A stretch of DNA of 57,953 nucleotides, from contig JAAWEO010000002.1 of NCBI GenBank assembly GCA_022794295.1, positions 1 to 57,953 on the forward strand, given 5' to 3'. Numbering within the stretch: position 1 is the first letter of the stretch; each line of letters opens with the position of its first letter. The notes under the pieces were generated by a model. That model had not been told where the DNA came from, did not search any database, and was given only the letters and a program-made list of their open reading frames with translations. The translations under genes and the position numbers were made by a program. Positions 27,607-35,579 of this stretch are shown here, one piece after another. This stretch comes from Angelakisella sp. Its GTDB lineage: Bacteria > Bacillota > Clostridia > Oscillospirales > Ruminococcaceae.

Positions 27607-28557
27607 ATGAAAAAGATTTTTGCGATGATCCTGGCGGTGGCAATGCTGTCTGTTATGGCAGTGGCTGCCGACTTTAACCCCGGCAAGAAGATCCGCTTTA
27701 ACGGCAACGAGGACCGCTGGGAAGGGGAGCTGAAGGCGATCAACACCGATAACTATTCCGTTTCCAGCGTCAAGTGGGAGCAGGGACGGGACCTGGTCTC
27801 CTCTGTCACCATCGATAACGACGACGAGGTGCTGGTGGTGGCCCTGAAGCCCGACTATAAGACCACCAAGGAAAAGACCCTGGAGGGTACCATCAAGCTT
27901 CGGGAAAAAGGAAAGACCCGGTACGCCACCCTGTCCATCAACGCCACCGTGGGCTTTGACGTGATGGATCTTACTGTGGACGTCAACGGCGATGTGGAGG
28001 TTCCCACCATCGATTCCGGCACCCTGTACCGCATTGATGACGCGGGCAAGGGCTACGGCACCCTGAGCTTCTCCGCCGGCGACACCGACATCAGCGTCCG
28101 TGTTTACGACGACGAGGTCTACTACCTGTACAGCAACAGCGATGCCATTAAGAGCGTCCTTACTGCCAACCCCGACAGCGACGCGGTCATCGACTTTTTG
28201 ACCTTCGAGGGGACTCCTACCTTTAACTCCACCGCTACCGTAAACTTCTACGGCGTGGAGGAGGACCAGATCATCTACGAGATGCGCAACGGCCGCCTGA
28301 ACCGCTCTGCCGCCAAGTGGAGCGAGGATGATGGGGCCTGGGTCCTGAAGACCCGCGCCCTGGGGAGCTATGTCATCTCTGACCAGGCACTGAAGAGCCC
28401 CACCGGGACCACCGGCGGCTCCAGCTCCGGCACCAACAACGAAACCGGCGGCAACAACCCTGACACCGGTGCAAACGATGTCACTGGCGTGGCCACCGCC
28501 CTGGCCCTGGCCTCTCTGGTCTCCGCTGCCGCGGTGTCTCTGAGAAAGTCCAAGTAA
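27607..28557 (+). CDS. Secreted protein with C-terminal NPDTG sortase-type anchor
   Basis: The 316 residues start with a signal peptide cleaved after AMAVAA-like residues (MAVAADF), followed by a beta-rich acidic region, LKTRALGSYVISD, a Gly/Ser/Asn-rich linker, and a C-terminus of NPDTGANDVTG, a hydrophobic helix (VATALALASLVSAAAVSL) and RKSK. That tail is a cell-wall sorting signal of the NPxTG type common in Oscillospiraceae. The body is of unknown function. It is a distant paralogue of the next gene, which has the same LGSYVI(S/T)D motif. GGAGG stands upstream of the ATG. Confidence 0.72.
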   Translation: MKKIFAMILAVAMLSVMAVAADFNPGKKIRFNGNEDRWEGELKAINTDNYSVSSVKWEQGRDLVSSVTIDNDDEVLVVALKPDYKTTKEKTLEGTIKLREKGKTRYATLSINATVGFDVMDLTVDVNGDVEVPTIDSGTLYRIDDAGKGYGTLSFSAGDTDISVRVYDDEVYYLYSNSDAIKSVLTANPDSDAVIDFLTFEGTPTFNSTATVNFYGVEEDQIIYEMRNGRLNRSAAKWSEDDGAWVLKTRALGSYVISDQALKSPTGTTGGSSSGTNNETGGNNPDTGANDVTGVATALALASLVSAAAVSLRKSK

Positions 28558-28679
28558 AGCAAAGGTCTGTTCAGACCGGGAAAACCCTGGGGCTCCGCTT
28601 CGCAAAACGCGGGGCGGGGCCCCTTCATCTGGAAGGGAGAGCCGCAGCAGGCTCTTTTAAAGATACAGGAGGAACCATT

Positions 28680-29585
28680 ATGAAAAAGATCCTTTCTCTG
28701 GTTTTGGCAGTGGTGATTTTGGCGGCATCGGCCCAGGCAGCTTTTGGGGCAGAGCTTTCGGTGCGCCTTGCGGATGCCCGGCAGGAGGGGCTGCGCCCCG
28801 GGGAGGAATACCGCTTTCCCCTGATGATCCGGTATGAGGACGAGGTGCCCAGCCACCTGCGCAAGGAGGAGGGGGAAGGAAAGCGGTTCTCCCTGGCTAT
28901 CCAGTCCGGGGAGGAGTTCATCCTGCCCCCCAGGATCGAGATGGAGAAGGGGCGCTACTACCTGACCGTAAATACCAAGCCCATCTATGATACCAAGCTC
29001 GCCCAGGCGGAGATCCTGGTCCGCCTCCAGGAGGAGGACACCGGCAAGGAGCTGGGCCGGGATACCGTTCGTTTTGAGATCGGTTCCCCTGCCATGAAGG
29101 CGCTGGATGACCTGCCGGCCGGGGAGGCAGTGCGGGTAAGCAACGCCGCGCCGGTGCTTACCGCCGGACATTTTAAAACCCTGTCAGAAAAAAACGAGGG
29201 AGAAGATGTGACCCTGGCGGGGCCGGGATGGGAGTATACAGTGGATGTCAGCGGCCTGGAGGAGCAGAACCTGTACAGCACTGCTGCCGTGGTGCCGGAG
29301 GTTCTGGAAAAGTACCCGGAGCAGGAGTTCCGGTTCCTGTCCTTCCCGGGGAACCCGGATTTCCAGACGCCGGGGACACTGGTCATTGATGTTTCCGACC
29401 TGACTGACAGCTACGGGGAAGAATTCTACCTTTACCGCTGTTTGGGGGACCGGCTGTATTACCTGCGCAGCCAATATGATCCGGAGGGGGAGACCCTAAG
29501 CTTCCAGCCCTCCCAGCTGGGGAGCTATGTTATCACCGACCGGAAAATAGGTGATATGGAGCTCCGGCGGCTTGATAGCCGCTAA
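28680..29585 (+). CDS. Secreted protein, paralogue of the upstream surface protein, no anchor
   Basis: The 301-residue protein has a signal peptide (MKKILSLVLAVVILAASAQA, then AFGAE) and a mature region that ends LSFQPSQLGSYVITDRKI, paralleling the neighbour's LGSYVISDQ. Other parallels are REKGKTRYATL/KEEGEGKRFSLAI and EFRFLSFPGNPDFQTPGTLVI against DFLTFEGTPTFNSTATV. It lacks the linker and sorting signal, so it is presumably released or held by the anchored partner. Function unknown. GGAGGAACCATT precedes the ATG. Confidence 0.7.
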   Translation: MKKILSLVLAVVILAASAQAAFGAELSVRLADARQEGLRPGEEYRFPLMIRYEDEVPSHLRKEEGEGKRFSLAIQSGEEFILPPRIEMEKGRYYLTVNTKPIYDTKLAQAEILVRLQEEDTGKELGRDTVRFEIGSPAMKALDDLPAGEAVRVSNAAPVLTAGHFKTLSEKNEGEDVTLAGPGWEYTVDVSGLEEQNLYSTAAVVPEVLEKYPEQEFRFLSFPGNPDFQTPGTLVIDVSDLTDSYGEEFYLYRCLGDRLYYLRSQYDPEGETLSFQPSQLGSYVITDRKIGDMELRRLDSR

Positions 29586-29596
29586 CAGCCCCTCAG

Positions 29597-30114
29597 GCCC
29601 TACCCGCCGCTGCGCGGCTTAACGGTGTGCGAAGGGGGTAGTGGGTGCCTGGAGTCCGAACGAGCACAGGGCGAAGCGATTCCCCGGCCTTTGACGGACT
29701 GGATGGGGAAGCTCCTGCCAATCTAAGGCTCCAGGCAGCCGCTATCGCCTTGCACAAGCTCTCGTAGGGTCTAAAGTTTAGGGCCGCCCTTTTCAAAGGG
29801 TGGCAGGTCCAGGGCGGCGCCCTGGTCGCCCTCCGCAGAGGGCGAAACACCCCCGCATCTTACCGGAGGGCGCATTTTTCTTTGCTTACTTTCTTTTTGA
29901 AAGAAAAAAAGAAAGTAAGAGCCTGCTCGCCCTGCACCCAACCAACCTGCAAATACACCCCAGTGGGGTGTTTTGCAACCTCAGACTCCTTCGAATGGAC
30001 CGGCCTTATGGCCGGTCCATTCGACTCTCTAAAGGCCGCCCCCAGGCGGCCCAAAAGTATATTGCCCAATCTCTGTTCCCACCCTCAAAAAAGAGCCGGT
30101 ATGTCAAAATACCG
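29597..30114. other. Gene-free structured region with at least nine strong inverted repeats
   Basis: Nothing here codes for protein. From left to right there are nested pairings (CTACCC/GGGTAG around GCCGC-TGC-GCGGC; TGCCTGGAG 29646 with CTCCAGGCA 29729; AGTCCG 29653 with CGGACT 29695), followed by consecutive stem-loops at 29783-29804, 29809-29825, 29826-29845, 29885-29919 (14-bp stem, T/A-rich), 29948-29977, 29991-30024 (perfect 15-bp stem, TTAT loop), 30034-30051 and 30097-30114. The arrangement could be a structured RNA or a cluster of dispersed REP-like repeats. Confidence 0.5.
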
Positions 30115-30223
30115 CCCCCTTTTTCGGCACAATTCACGAATTTTCCCCCTGTTCCTTGTGATTTGGCGAAAAAGAGAGTAAAATAAAAGAAAAGGAATTT
30201 TTTTCCACAAAGAACGCTGGTGA

Positions 30224-30943
30224 ATGATGAAACAGAAGCTCCTTTTGGAAAAGACTGCCACCCGGCTCCTTCTGCCTGCTTTTGTCCTGGGGATAGCAGC
30301 TCTGACCCCGGTTACCGCCTGGGGAGAGGACAGCCTCCCTCTGCCTGTTTTCCAGGAGGAGGAAGGGATCCTGCCCCCGATTTTTCATGAGGAAGAAGAG
30401 CTCCCCTTTGACTTCGAGGAGGAGGGAGAGGGCTGGCAGGACTGGGAGGAGGATTGGAACGCCTCCTGGAACGGTTCCGGGGAGGAGGAGCCCGGCCCTG
30501 TTTGGGAGTTCTGGGAAGAAGAAGACCAGGAGGAGGCCTTTGAATGGGGACCCCAGGAGGACCCGGAAGAAGGCCCGGCCTTCCCGGAGGAGGAACCGCC
30601 GGAGAGCTCGCCCCGGCAGCCGGCGCCTTCCAGCTCTGCCGCTCCTTCCTCCAAGCCCAAGTCCCCCAGCAAAAGCGGAAGCACCCAAAAGACCAGAAAG
30701 CAGGAAACAGTGGAAGCACCCAAGGAGGAGACCCCAATGGCAGACCTGCCGGGGATCCTGCCCCGCCGGGTGACCGAGAAAGATCTGCCCCAAAGAACCA
30801 CGTCCCTTTGGCGCCGGGCCAGCTCCCCGCAAATTATGGGCCTCCTTTTTGCCGCCCTGGCCCTGGTGATTTTGGGGCTGCGGATTTTGAGAAGCAGGGA
30901 GGAACCGGTGCGGCGGCAGGGAGAGGATGAGTTTGATTGTTAG
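30224..30943 (+). CDS. Acidic, membrane-anchored secreted protein of unknown function
   Basis: The 239 residues comprise a signal peptide (LLLPAFVLGIAALTPVTAWG), a ~90-residue segment extremely rich in Glu, Trp and Pro (EEEGEGWQDWEEDWNASWNG), a Pro/Ser/Lys linker, and a C-terminal transmembrane helix (IMGLLFAALALVILGLRIL) with basic residues and then an acidic end. It is likely disordered outside the cell. I recognise no domain. The composition recalls envelope spacer or metal-binding proteins but nothing more can be claimed. Confidence 0.6.
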   Translation: MMKQKLLLEKTATRLLLPAFVLGIAALTPVTAWGEDSLPLPVFQEEEGILPPIFHEEEELPFDFEEEGEGWQDWEEDWNASWNGSGEEEPGPVWEFWEEEDQEEAFEWGPQEDPEEGPAFPEEEPPESSPRQPAPSSSAAPSSKPKSPSKSGSTQKTRKQETVEAPKEETPMADLPGILPRRVTEKDLPQRTTSLWRRASSPQIMGLLFAALALVILGLRILRSREEPVRRQGEDEFDC

Positions 30944-31146
30944 GTTGTGCCCTGACCGCAGCGGTACATAGCTTCCGATCCCCCCGGTTCCAATGGATCC
31001 CCCGGCCCGCGGGCGGCTGCAAAGCGGTTTCCCCCGCCGCAGCGGGACACAGAAGAATTCGAAGCTGCCAGCTTTCGCCTTGACAAGCCACAATGGAAAG
31101 ACTATAGTTATATCAGAAACCGATGATTTCAGCAGGAGGTTTTTTT

Positions 31147-31767
31147 ATGGATATGCAAGCACTGTTTAAGCTCAGCTATGGCCTGTTCGTTCTCACCGCC
31201 GCCGCAGGAGGCCGGGAGAGCGGCTGTATTATCAATACAGCGGGGCAGGTCACCGATACCCCCAACCGCATCAGCATTACCGTCAACAAGGCGAATTTTA
31301 CCCACGATCTGACGCTGGAAAGCGGGAAGTTTAACCTTTCCGTCCTCAGCGAGGCCGCCAGCTTTGACACCTTCCGTCACTTCGGCTTCCAGTCCGGCCG
31401 GGATACCGATAAGTTCGCCGGATATGCCCATTGCCGCCGGAGCGCCAACGGCCTCTATGTTGTCACCGACGGTGTCAATGCCTGCCTAAGTGCCAAAGTG
31501 GAGCAGACGGTGGACCTGGGGACCCATACCCTTTTCATCGCCGGCCTGGAGGATATGGAGGTCCTTTCCGATACCCCCTCTGCCACCTACGCCTATTACC
31601 ACAAGGCCATTAAGCCAAAGCCCCAGGCAGCCGCCAAGCCCGCCGGAAAAACCGCCTGGCGCTGTGTCATCTGCGGTTATGTCTACGAGGGCGAGGAGCT
31701 CCCGGCGGACTATATCTGCCCCCTGTGCAAGCATCCGGCCTCCGATTTTGAAAGGATCACCATTTAG
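31147..31767 (+). CDS. High-molecular-weight rubredoxin (flavin reductase + rubredoxin)
   Basis: The 206-residue redox protein joins an FMN-binding split-barrel flavoreductase domain (residues ~1-150; LFVLTAAAGGRESGCIINTAGQVTDTP, ISITVNKANFTHDL) to a C-terminal rubredoxin (residues 170-206) whose iron ligands are Cys173, Cys176, Cys191 and Cys194. This fusion is known as Hrb in Moorella, where it supports oxygen and NO detoxification with flavodiiron proteins; the role here is inferred. AGGAGG 7 bp upstream sets the ATG at 31147. A strong terminator follows. Confidence 0.88.
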   Translation: MDMQALFKLSYGLFVLTAAAGGRESGCIINTAGQVTDTPNRISITVNKANFTHDLTLESGKFNLSVLSEAASFDTFRHFGFQSGRDTDKFAGYAHCRRSANGLYVVTDGVNACLSAKVEQTVDLGTHTLFIAGLEDMEVLSDTPSATYAYYHKAIKPKPQAAAKPAGKTAWRCVICGYVYEGEELPADYICPLCKHPASDFERITI

Positions 31768-31809
31768 GCGGCAGCTCCCTGTTTTCATCAATACTCTGAA
31801 AACAAGCAG

Positions 31810-31848
31810 AAAAGCAGGCCCTCCAAGACAAGGGAGGTCCTGCTTTTT
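31810..31848. terminator. Bidirectional terminator between hrb-like gene and yqfD
   Basis: AAAAGCAGG-CCCTCC pairs with GGGAGG-T-CCTGCTTTT, one bulge, loop of 7, with A- and T-runs on both sides. It serves both convergent genes. Confidence 0.8.
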
Positions 31849-31888
31849 CTCTGTTTGTGACCAGCCAGGCTGCCCCGGCGGTGTGTGG

Positions 31889-33082
31889 TCAGTGACTTCC
31901 AGGCTGCTGCTCCGTAAGGATTTCCTTCTCCGTCCCAATGTCCTCCTCGCAAAGGTATACCCCTTCCAGAAGAAAGCGGTCCGAAAGCTCCTGGCCGTTC
32001 AGCTCCCGCTGTAGGATGGTCATCCCCTCCAGCTCCCGCTGCTCCAGGGCCTCCAGCTCCCGCTGGGCCTTTTCCCGGGCCTCGTCAGGGCTGATCTGGG
32101 TGCTGGTTTCGTTTAGCAGAAGGTAGCTCTCCTTGCTCCAGGTGATGGGGGCCAAACGGCTTACCACCGGGATATCGTAAACTGCCTGCTGGACCTTGTA
32201 GGGGCCCTCCAGGGGTCTCCCCCAAAAGAGGGGCAGCTGTACCGACAGGATGTTGAGATACCGCCGGTTCATAACCCCCCGGATGGTGTAGCTTTGCTGG
32301 GTGTAGGGCACCTCCACCCGCAGCTCCTCCCGGCTTTGGGCCACTATCTTCCCCCGGGCATGAACGGTGCGGCTGCGGCCCTTTTTGTCCTCCATAATGC
32401 CGCTGACTAAAATCTCCCCCACATCCACCGAGTCCCCTACCTTTACAGTGGGCTGGCCGTTATATACCTCCAGATAGGTGATAAACCCCGGCTTTTTGGC
32501 TACGACATTGTGGGGGATGTCATCGTCGATGCGCTCCGGGGGGACCACCCGCTCCATGATCTCCACCACGGCCCGGCTGCCCCGCAGGTTCACCGCCACC
32601 CAGGCGGCCTTATCCAGACGGATAAGGAGCCGGCGCTCCACCTCCCGGGCGTCGATATCCCGGCGGAGAACCCCCTTGTGTACCCCCAGCTCCTCCAGGG
32701 CGGCGCGGACCTCCGCCTCCGAAATGGTTTGGAGGCCTTCCACCTCCACCTGCCAGATGAAGCTTCCCAGAATCATCATTCCCACCAGCACCAGGGCCGT
32801 ACCGGCAAACAGCCCGGTGCGCTTGTGGTAACGGCGAAGGAGCACCGGCACGCCCCCCTGCTGCCCCGGCTCCAAAATGACCCCCGCCTTTTGGGCCAGC
32901 TCCGGCAGGCGCCGGCTCCCGGCCAGGGTGGTGCAGGCCGAGTACCGGTTCCCCTCCCGGCGGCCGTTCCAGACCGGCACCCGGTTCTGGGCGCAAAGGT
33001 TGATGAACCGCTCCAGAAAGCCATCCCGGATAGAAAACCTGACGGTCCCCCGGAAAAACCGGATGATACTGATGACTGGCAT
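31889..33082 (-). CDS. yqfD: Sporulation protein YqfD
   Basis: The 397-residue protein shows YqfD features: an N-terminal cytoplasmic region (GFLERFINLCAQNRVPVW), one membrane helix (FAGTALVLVGMMILGSFIW), IDAREVERRLLIRLDKAAWVAVNLRGSRAVVEIMERV, and a long extracytoplasmic domain with PGFITYLEVYNGQPTVKVGDSVDVGEILVSG. YqfD is a mother-cell protein conserved in endospore formers. It lies 17 bp downstream of yqfC as in Bacillus. GAGGGGGG precedes the ATG. Confidence 0.9.
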   Translation of the reverse strand: MPVISIIRFFRGTVRFSIRDGFLERFINLCAQNRVPVWNGRREGNRYSACTTLAGSRRLPELAQKAGVILEPGQQGGVPVLLRRYHKRTGLFAGTALVLVGMMILGSFIWQVEVEGLQTISEAEVRAALEELGVHKGVLRRDIDAREVERRLLIRLDKAAWVAVNLRGSRAVVEIMERVVPPERIDDDIPHNVVAKKPGFITYLEVYNGQPTVKVGDSVDVGEILVSGIMEDKKGRSRTVHARGKIVAQSREELRVEVPYTQQSYTIRGVMNRRYLNILSVQLPLFWGRPLEGPYKVQQAVYDIPVVSRLAPITWSKESYLLLNETSTQISPDEAREKAQRELEALEQRELEGMTILQRELNGQELSDRFLLEGVYLCEEDIGTEKEILTEQQPGSH

Positions 33083-33099
33083 GTTACTGCCCCCCTCTC

Positions 33100-33417
33100 T
33101 TAGCTATACTCTAAAGAGAGGATGGTCCCCTCCACAATGGCGCTGGAATCGGTCAGGGCACGGATCTCCAGCCCCGTTCCGGTGAACTTCAGGATAAGCC
33201 GGGTGGTGGAAAGGCGGATACAGCTGTCCGAATATTCAATGATCCCCCGACAGCCATCTACAATAGCCTGGTGGTTCCCCAGAAGCTCCACCCGCACCTG
33301 GGAAAGAAAGGCGGCGGCGGGTTCCTCCAGCCCTTTGGTCAGCAGAAAGGGCTTCTTCCCGCCCCCCGGCCTCCGGGCAGGGACCGTCTGCTTTGCCGGC
33401 TTTTTCCTTTGTGCCAT
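33100..33417 (-). CDS. yqfC: Sporulation protein YqfC
   Basis: The 105-residue protein has a basic N-terminus and the YqfC core (QVRVELLGNHQAIVDGCRGIIEYSDSCIRLSTTRLILKFTGTGLEI then IVEGTILSLEYS). It is transcribed just ahead of yqfD, the conserved gene pair of spore formers, under sigma-E control in Bacillus. A sigma-E-like -10 sequence lies upstream. Confidence 0.85.
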   Translation of the reverse strand: MAQRKKPAKQTVPARRPGGGKKPFLLTKGLEEPAAAFLSQVRVELLGNHQAIVDGCRGIIEYSDSCIRLSTTRLILKFTGTGLEIRALTDSSAIVEGTILSLEYS

Positions 33418-33434
33418 GCGATCACCCCGGTGTC

Positions 33435-33442
33435 ATTCTATG
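33435..33442 (-). promoter_or_regulatory. Possible sigma-E -10 element of yqfCD
   Basis: On the minus strand CATAGAAT matches the sigma-E -10 consensus CATACAAT at seven of eight bases and sits 17 bp before the yqfC start. No convincing -35 is seen. Confidence 0.35.
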
Positions 33443-33517
33443 CGGGGGGCGGCAGATTTCAGAAGGGAAAATTTTTGCCGCTGTCCACATAAGGATAAAG
33501 GGAAGGGGGTGCCATCC

Positions 33518-34609
33518 TTGAAAAAGGCTTTGGGGAAATGGCTGCTGGCGGCGGGCTGCACCGGGGCGGCTTTGGCGCTGCTGTTCTGCTCCGCTTCGGT
33601 AGGGGAGGGCATCCGCCGGGGCCTGGCGGTTTGTGCCTCGGTGATGATCCCATCCCTGTTTCCCTTTCTGATCCTTTCGGATTTTATTGCCCGCACCAAG
33701 CTGGGGCGGATGCTGGAGCACCCCCTGGGGGGGATCGCGAAGCACCTTTACCGCTGTCCCCGGGAGCTGGCCCCGGCCATCCTTATGAGCTGGATCGGGG
33801 GATATCCCGCCGGTGCCCGTGTGCTGGCAGGGCTGGTGGACCAGGGAAGCCTCACCCGGGAGGAGGCGGGACGGGCCCTCACCTTTTGCGTCAACAGCGG
33901 CCCGGCCTTTCTGGTGGCGGTGGTGGGGGCAGGGGTACTGGGCTCCCCGGGATGGGGCTTGTTCCTGTTCGGATGCCAGCTGGCGGCAGGGCTGCTGACC
34001 GGGCGCATCCTTTGCCGGGGGTTTTCCTGGCGGATCCGTGGCCGGGGCGGGCGAAGGGGCAGTCTTTCTCCTGCCGCCGGGTTTGTGGGGGCGGTGTCCT
34101 CTGCCACGGCAGGGATGCTCTCCATCTGTGCCTTTGTGCTGGTGTTTTCCGCGGTATCCCAGCTGCTGGGCGACTGGGGGCTGCTTACGGCCTGGAGCGG
34201 AAGGCTTTCCTGCATGACCGGGGGGATCCTTACCCCGCCGGGGGCGGTCTGCCTTCTCACCGGTCTTTTGGAGATCGGCGGGGGCTGCGCTCTGGCCCAA
34301 GGTCTTCCGCCGGGGCAGGGGGCCCTGGTGCTGCCCTTTGTCCTCTCCTTCTCCTCCCTTTCGGTGATCTGCCAGGTGATCGCCTGCTTCGAGAAAAGCG
34401 GGGTAGAGGCTGGGCTGTTTCTCCGGTCCCGTCTGGTCCACGGCGCCCTTACCTTTTTGCTGGCGGCTCCGGTCCTTTGGGGACGGTTTGCCGCCGCCCC
34501 CGCCATGACCGGCCGGCCGGTGCTGGCCCCGGGAAGCGGAGGCCTTTTGGGGGCGCTTTGTATTGCGGCAATGCTCACCATCCTTTGTTCTGAGGTGGAA
34601 GGAAACTAA
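33518..34609 (+). CDS. ylbJ: Sporulation integral membrane protein YlbJ
   Basis: The 363-residue membrane protein has about eight hydrophobic segments and the YlbJ/nucleoside-recognition pattern: VCASVMIPSLFPFLILSDFI, AILMSWIGGYPAGARVLAGL, RALTFCVNSGPAFLVAVVGAGVLG, and LLEIGGGCAL. YlbJ is needed for spore cortex formation and is reported to import dipicolinic acid into the intermembrane space in Bacillus. The TTG at 33518 follows AAGGGGG; the long upstream frame is not protein-like. Divergent from yqfCD. Confidence 0.85.
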   Translation: MKKALGKWLLAAGCTGAALALLFCSASVGEGIRRGLAVCASVMIPSLFPFLILSDFIARTKLGRMLEHPLGGIAKHLYRCPRELAPAILMSWIGGYPAGARVLAGLVDQGSLTREEAGRALTFCVNSGPAFLVAVVGAGVLGSPGWGLFLFGCQLAAGLLTGRILCRGFSWRIRGRGGRRGSLSPAAGFVGAVSSATAGMLSICAFVLVFSAVSQLLGDWGLLTAWSGRLSCMTGGILTPPGAVCLLTGLLEIGGGCALAQGLPPGQGALVLPFVLSFSSLSVICQVIACFEKSGVEAGLFLRSRLVHGALTFLLAAPVLWGRFAAAPAMTGRPVLAPGSGGLLGALCIAAMLTILCSEVEGN

Positions 34610-34620
34610 ACGGGAACAGA

Positions 34621-34658
34621 AAGGCCCGCCCCCTGCCGTTTGGCAGAAGGCGGGCCTT
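34621..34658. terminator. Terminator between ylbJ and the RNHCP gene
   Basis: A 10-bp outer stem (AAGGCCCGCC with GGCGGGCCTT) encloses an inner CTGCC-GTTT-GGCAG stem. It lies between two convergent genes and can serve both. Confidence 0.7.
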
Positions 34659-34689
34659 GTGCTGGAGGAAAACAGATGCCCAATGCGGT

Positions 34690-35103
34690 TTATCCGCCGC
34701 CCATCAGGCGGGCAAGCTCCTGGATGTGCTCCACCGGAAAGGGGGGCGAGGCCAAGGGGGCCAGGGCGATGGACAGGAGCTTCAGGGGGTTGTCATCCCC
34801 TGCCACCCGGTTGGAGCTGAGGGCTCCGCACCGGCGGCACCGGTGAATCACGGCCCACTCCCCGCCCTTGCGCACCCATACCGCCACCGGCTCCATAATC
34901 CCGCCGCAGTCTGCCTGCCGGTCCCCGGGCTCGTTGTCCAGGTGGAGACTGGAAAGGCAGTTGGGGCAGTGGTTCCGGTGACTGCTCCCGGCCCCCTCCG
35001 GGGTCACCAGCCATCCACAGACCTTGCAGGAAAAGACCTCCTTGCAAGGGTTGGTTTTGTAGTAGCCTTTTTCAAAGGATCGTTTTTTTGTTTCTCGTTT
35101 CAA
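34690..35103 (-). CDS. RNHCP-domain zinc-ribbon protein
   Basis: The 137-residue protein has CKVCGW and RNHCPNCLSSLHLD, two CxxC pairs forming a zinc ribbon, then RCRRCGALSSNRVAGDDNPLKLLSIALAPLASPPFP. The order matches the RNHCP family (named for that motif), whose role is unknown, although the motif resembles ribosomal or translation-linked zinc ribbons. It starts with TTG; the AGGAGG lies 9 bp upstream, but inside the 3' arm of a long leader hairpin, suggesting post-transcriptional control. Confidence 0.85.
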   Translation of the reverse strand: MKRETKKRSFEKGYYKTNPCKEVFSCKVCGWLVTPEGAGSSHRNHCPNCLSSLHLDNEPGDRQADCGGIMEPVAVWVRKGGEWAVIHRCRRCGALSSNRVAGDDNPLKLLSIALAPLASPPFPVEHIQELARLMGGG

Positions 35104-35253
35104 GGGTTAGTCCTCCTGGTATAAAAAAGATATTTTATACCGGGAGATTGGTTTTCTTGTCCCGAACCTCCCGGTTAGAGGACAAGAACAAGTTTCCCGA
35201 ATGGTTTCATACACAGTTCCTTTCTTTTCTGGTGGTAAATGGTTCCCTGGGCA
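35104..35253 (-). promoter_or_regulatory. Leader RNA of the RNHCP gene with mutually exclusive hairpins (candidate riboswitch)
   Basis: Read on the minus strand, a first hairpin (TTCTTGTCC/GGACAAGAA, 35152-35190) displays ACCGGGAG in its apical part. A second 14-bp hairpin (35113-35146) pairs CTCCCGGTATAAAA with TTTTATACCAGGAG and so buries the ribosome site. ACCGGGAG is exactly complementary to CTCCCGGT, the 5' arm of the second hairpin, so pairing between them would free the ribosome site. No known riboswitch class is recognised. Confidence 0.55.
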
Positions 35254-35259
35254 CTTTGT

Positions 35260-35288
35260 ATCATAGCAGATTCAAAAGCAATTTGCAA
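35260..35288 (-). promoter_or_regulatory. Promoter of the RNHCP gene
   Basis: On the minus strand TTGCAA (35283-35288) and TATGAT (35260-35265) are 17 bp apart, placing the start near 35253 and giving a leader of about 150 nt. Confidence 0.6.
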
Positions 35289-35349
35289 GAGCACCCCCGC
35301 CCCGGAGGTGCCCGTTGAGGATCCTTGGGCGCGCCATTCGGAGAAAGCT

Positions 35350-35374
35350 TGTTGACCGGAAAATCGGGTCAACA
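35350..35374 (+). promoter_or_regulatory. Inverted repeat upstream of the GntR gene
   Basis: TGTTGACC and GGTCAACA form a perfect 8-bp inverted repeat separated by 9 bp, about 200 bp ahead of the regulator gene. It could be an operator or the stem of a leader hairpin. Confidence 0.35.
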
Positions 35375-35579
35375 GTATGCGCTCGGGGAGCTTCAACAGC
35401 CGCTGCAGCGGGCTTCGGGGAAAACCGGAGGACATCCGGCGGGATAAGGTACCTGTGAATCGTAGACAAAAAGGGAAAAGAGCGGTAAAATAAAGCAGAA
35501 GAAAACCGGGGCACCCCTTTGCCGGGAGGATGCAGGAAGGGGCCGCCGGAGGGACTGGACAGGCCGGGAGGTATGGAAG

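Noticed and set aside
29800-30186. Plus-strand ORFs inside the structured intergenic zone
   Set aside because: They read through several perfect inverted repeats, have no start signals and a biased composition; the DNA is better explained by RNA or repeat structure.
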